From Oribacterium parvum ACB1 (GTDB lineage: Bacteria > Bacillota > Clostridia > Lachnospirales > Lachnospiraceae): a stretch of 64,000 nucleotides of DNA. A program made the position numbers and the translations under genes. Position 1 is the stretch's first letter. Each line of letters starts with the position of its first letter. Where the stretch lies: NCBI RefSeq assembly GCF_000238055.2, contig NZ_KE148312.1:1980501-2044500 (forward strand), written 5' to 3'. The notes below the pieces were generated by a model. That model was given only the letters and a program-made list of their open reading frames with translations, did no database searches and was not told the origin of the DNA. Below, piece after piece: positions 61,833 through 64,000 of the stretch.

Positions 61833-63479
61833 TTATAAGATAATTTCTTCCACTGATTTTCCGGGTGGAATCATCGGTAAAACCTTCTCATCCTTATCAA
61901 TATGACAGTCAAGAAGTACAGGGCCTGCAATATTCTTTCTTTCCTCTAAGGCCTTTTCCAGCTCCGAAATCTTATGAATGGAAAATCCCTTTCCGCCGTA
62001 AGCTTCGATAAGCTTTACAAAATCCGTTCCTCTGTCTAAGACCGTTGCAGAATAACGTTCTCCGAAAAAAGCGGTCTGCCATTGCCGAACCATACCGAGC
62101 ACCTGGTTATTTAAAAGCACAATCGTAATAGGAAGTCCCTCGTTTACTGCCGTACAAAGCTCATGACAATTCATGGAGAAGGATCCGTCCGAAGTAATCA
62201 AAAGGGTTTCCGCCTTATCTTTTGCAAGACAGGCCCCAATTGCCGCCCCCAAACCGTAGCCCATGGTTCCAAGCCCCCCGGAGGTAAGGAAGGTTCTTGG
62301 CTTCTCAAAGCGATAATACTGCGCTGTCCACATCTGGTGCTGTCCTACATCGGTAGCCACAACCGTTTCATCCTTCGTATACTTTCGTACCGTATCCAAA
62401 ATATTTTTCGGATGAAAAGCGTCCTTCTTAGGGTTCTTCACGACTTGGTAAGAATCTATTTCCTTCCACCACTCCGGATTCTTTCTTTCCTTAATCTTTG
62501 GAAGAATAGACTTCATCCATTTTTTAACATTGGCCTGCACGGAGCAATCGGGAGTCAGATTCTTTCCCAGTTCCGCCTTATCAATATCCACATGGATAAC
62601 CTTGCAATTTTTCGTGTATCGGGAAAGATTGCCGGTCGCTCTATCTGAGAAACGAACACCGACTGCAATCATCAAATCACATTCCGACTGCACCTTGGCA
62701 GCTTGGTAACTGCCATGCATCCCCACAAGACCAAGGCTCAAAGGATGCGAATCCGGAAATACCGTCCGTCCCATCATACTTACGGCAACAGGGGCATTTA
62801 ACTTTTCGGCCAATTCCCGAAGATAGTCCTCTCCTCCGGCAGAAACAATACCGCCGCCGGCATAGATAAAGGGCTTCTTTGCTTCATTAAGAAGCTTTAC
62901 GGCAACTTCTTCATCATAGGGAAGCTCCGCCTTCTCCGGCATCCTAGGAAGTACTGCCACTCCATACTCGCATTCATTTACCTGCACGTCCTTTGGAATA
63001 TCGATAAGCACCGGTCCCTTTCTTCCGGAATTCGCAATTAAAAAGGCTTCCTTTATGGTCTGCTCAAGCTCCGATACTTCCTTTACCATGAAGTTATGCT
63101 TTACAACCGGCTGGGTAATGGAAACGATGTCCACCTCCTGAAAGCTGTCTCGTCCTAAAGCTTCGGTCGCCACATTACCGGTAATGGCCACAAGAGGCAC
63201 AGAATCCAAGTAGGCATTCGCAATGCCGGTGACCAAATTCGTAGCACCCGGACCGGAAGTGGCAATCACGACACCGACCTTTCCGCTTGCTCTTGCAAAA
63301 CCGTCCGCGGCATGAGCCGCTCCCTGCTCATGCGCCGTTAGAACGTGGTGAATTCGGTCTCTGCATTGATACAGCTCGTCATAAATGTTTAAAACCGCAC
63401 CGCCGGGATAGCCGAATACGGTATCCACACCCTGTCGAATGAGTTCTTCAATTAAGATCCTTGCTCCTCTTAGTTTCAT
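61833..63479 (-). CDS. ilvB: Acetolactate synthase catalytic subunit (first gene of the ilv operon)
   Basis: 548 residues from MKLRGARILIEELIRQGVD; GGGGGAG lies eight bases upstream. An in-frame ATG seven codons earlier sits only two bases after the terminator T-run and is less likely. Catalytic Glu in LTAHEQGAAHAADGFARASG; TSGPGATNLVTGIANAYLDSVPLV; ThDP motif SDGSFSMNCHELCTAV (Ser-Asp-Gly-Ser variant of GDGS). It is the classical anabolic synthase, controlled by the attenuator just upstream. Confidence 0.95.
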   Translation of the reverse strand: MKLRGARILIEELIRQGVDTVFGYPGGAVLNIYDELYQCRDRIHHVLTAHEQGAAHAADGFARASGKVGVVIATSGPGATNLVTGIANAYLDSVPLVAITGNVATEALGRDSFQEVDIVSITQPVVKHNFMVKEVSELEQTIKEAFLIANSGRKGPVLIDIPKDVQVNECEYGVAVLPRMPEKAELPYDEEVAVKLLNEAKKPFIYAGGGIVSAGGEDYLRELAEKLNAPVAVSMMGRTVFPDSHPLSLGLVGMHGSYQAAKVQSECDLMIAVGVRFSDRATGNLSRYTKNCKVIHVDIDKAELGKNLTPDCSVQANVKKWMKSILPKIKERKNPEWWKEIDSYQVVKNPKKDAFHPKNILDTVRKYTKDETVVATDVGQHQMWTAQYYRFEKPRTFLTSGGLGTMGYGLGAAIGACLAKDKAETLLITSDGSFSMNCHELCTAVNEGLPITIVLLNNQVLGMVRQWQTAFFGERYSATVLDRGTDFVKLIEAYGGKGFSIHKISELEKALEERKNIAGPVLLDCHIDKDEKVLPMIPPGKSVEEIIL

Positions 63480-63502
63480 CCCAAAAATCTCCCCCTTCAT
63501 TG

Positions 63503-63533
63503 AAAAAGCCTTACAGCGTAACGCTGTAAGGCT
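63503..63533 (-). terminator. Attenuator terminator before ilvB
   Basis: AGCCTTACAGCG (minus strand from 63533) pairs with CGCTGTAAGGCT around TTA, a 12-bp GC-rich stem followed by TTTTT (63503-63507). It lies 20 bases after the leader peptide stop and just before ilvB, the place of a classical attenuator. Confidence 0.9.
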
Positions 63534-63553
63534 AAAGGCTCTCTAAACTGTCT

Positions 63554-63652
63554 TTATCTTCCTAATGAGGCGTTACACAAACAATCACTACTGTCTAAGA
63601 CAATAATGTTCACGAGAATAATAATGACTGTTAGTGCAACTAAAGCATTCAT
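63554..63652 (-). CDS. Branched-chain amino acid leader peptide (ilv attenuator)
   Basis: A 32-residue peptide beginning MNALVALTVIIILVNIIVL and ending SLGR. Of residues 4-19, thirteen are Leu, Val or Ile. AGGAGG stands nine bases before the ATG, and a consensus promoter lies upstream. The codon run is 63643-63596. The segment GTGTAACGC (63578-63570, codons 25-28) is complementary over nine bases to GCGTTACGC in the terminator (63524-63516). Stalling in the Leu/Val/Ile run would leave it free to act as antiterminator; completed translation would cover it. This is the textbook logic for ilv attenuation. Confidence 0.88.
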   Translation of the reverse strand: MNALVALTVIIILVNIIVLDSSDCLCNASLGR

Positions 63653-63682
63653 TCGCTTGCTCCTCCTAAAAAATATGTTTGG

Positions 63683-63711
63683 ATTATCCCATAGCCCTTT
63701 TTTTCTGTCAA
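63683..63711 (-). promoter_or_regulatory. Promoter of the ilv operon
   Basis: TTGACA (63706-63711) and GATAAT (63683-63688) on the minus strand, 17 bases apart. It sits about 30 bases before the leader peptide start codon. The stretch 63712-63801 is AT-rich and shows nothing else I can support. Confidence 0.9.
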
Positions 63712-63801
63712 GAATTTTCTGATTATGGGAGATATAACTTCAAAGTAAAAATAGAAAAATATATCGCTCTTTTAAACATATATTTTTATACCGAAGAAAT
63801 A

Positions 63802-64000
63802 TTATAACCGGATTCTGCCGTAATTTTTCCAAAGCAGAGGTTCTTCATGGCTGGCAAAAACCATGGCTCTTTTTCCTAAGTGCTCTAAAAGAAAACGCTC
63901 CATTTTTAGCTGATTTTCTTCATCTACTCCGGTAAAGGGTTCATCCAACAAAAGAATATCGAAATCCGGAAGCATTGCCCGTAAAAAGCTAAGGCGTCTT
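63802..64000 (-). CDS. ABC transporter ATP-binding protein, C-terminal part (cut by window end)
   Basis: The last 66 codons of a frame that enters from beyond the window. It reads RRLSFLRAMLPDFDILLLDE, continuing PFTGVDEENQLKMERFLLEH, and later VFASHEEPLLW. The segment after the signature motif, the Walker B aspartate and catalytic Glu (LLLDEP), the D-loop (TGVD) and the H-loop (SHEE) are all recognisable. The upstream half with Walker A lies outside. The protein ends at Arg-Leu, soon after the H-loop, so it is a short ATPase. Transported substrate unknown. Confidence 0.85.
   Translation of the reverse strand, partial: RRLSFLRAMLPDFDILLLDEPFTGVDEENQLKMERFLLEHLGKRAMVFASHEEPLLWKNYGRIRL

Overview
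The window reads as a low-to-mid GC chromosome of an anaerobic Firmicute, most likely a Lachnospiraceae member and perhaps an oral, Oribacterium-like one. The pointers are exported proteins with choline-binding-like (cell-wall-binding) repeats, NusG domain II, B3/B4, DUF3343 and double-cubane proteins, a glutaminyl-tRNA synthetase, LL-diaminopimelate aminotransferase and U32/DUF3656 enzymes. The genus is an inference. Most genes lie on the minus strand in short operons with strong AGGAGG-type ribosome binding sites. Several genes begin downstream of the longest open frame, and I chose starts by ribosome binding site and family length.

Layout. 0-7 kb: exported NlpC/P60 protein, DUF3343 protein, double-cubane reductase with a regulatory leader, B3/B4 protein, cysteine desulfurase-like enzyme, radical SAM protein, NusG-II protein, tRNA-Thr. 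7-15 kb: two heterodimeric ABC exporter pairs. 14.7-22.5 kb: class B PBP and FtsW/RodA, U32 enzyme in two overlapping frames, zapA, ruvAB, nitroreductase. 22.7-26 kb: MacB-type tripartite efflux system. 26-33 kb: YprB-like nuclease, leuCD with divergent LysR regulator, Mrp/ApbC, an IS200-type element inside a nest of palindromic repeats, HPr. 33-41 kb: queH, rpoD, TrmH-type methyltransferase, nadE, groESL. 41-49 kb: small exported protein, dapL, luxS, glnS, flavin reductase, M14 carboxypeptidase, lrgAB. 49-56 kb: folT-folC, xpt, a large zinc-ribbon/cell-wall-binding membrane protein, DUF421/DUF3290 pair. 56.4-63.7 kb: ridA and a branched-chain amino acid cluster (two acetolactate synthases, ilvC, ilvA) behind a leader-peptide attenuator. 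The window ends inside an ABC ATPase gene.

How genes work together. ilvB-ilvN-ilvC-ilvA-ilvB-ilvN make valine/isoleucine precursors; RidA disposes of the reactive enamines that IlvA releases; leuCD serve the leucine branch. PBP and FtsW/RodA form a peptidoglycan polymerase pair. DUF3343, double-cubane reductase and the cysteine desulfurase-like enzyme are families linked with sulfur/selenium handling and anaerobic reductases.

Most interesting: (1) a complete ilv attenuator not covered by any long frame: promoter, a leader peptide rich in Leu/Val/Ile, antiterminator and terminator; (2) a six-residue serine-rich reading frame (MSVSSS) whose stop codon touches a terminator upstream of the double-cubane reductase gene; (3) an IS200-type element with tnpA but no tnpB and a ~200-nt multi-hairpin tail resembling an omega-RNA layout, embedded in 42-bp and 54-bp repeats; (4) a possible leader peptide before an ABC exporter pair. 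These are pattern-based calls made without searches or folding software.
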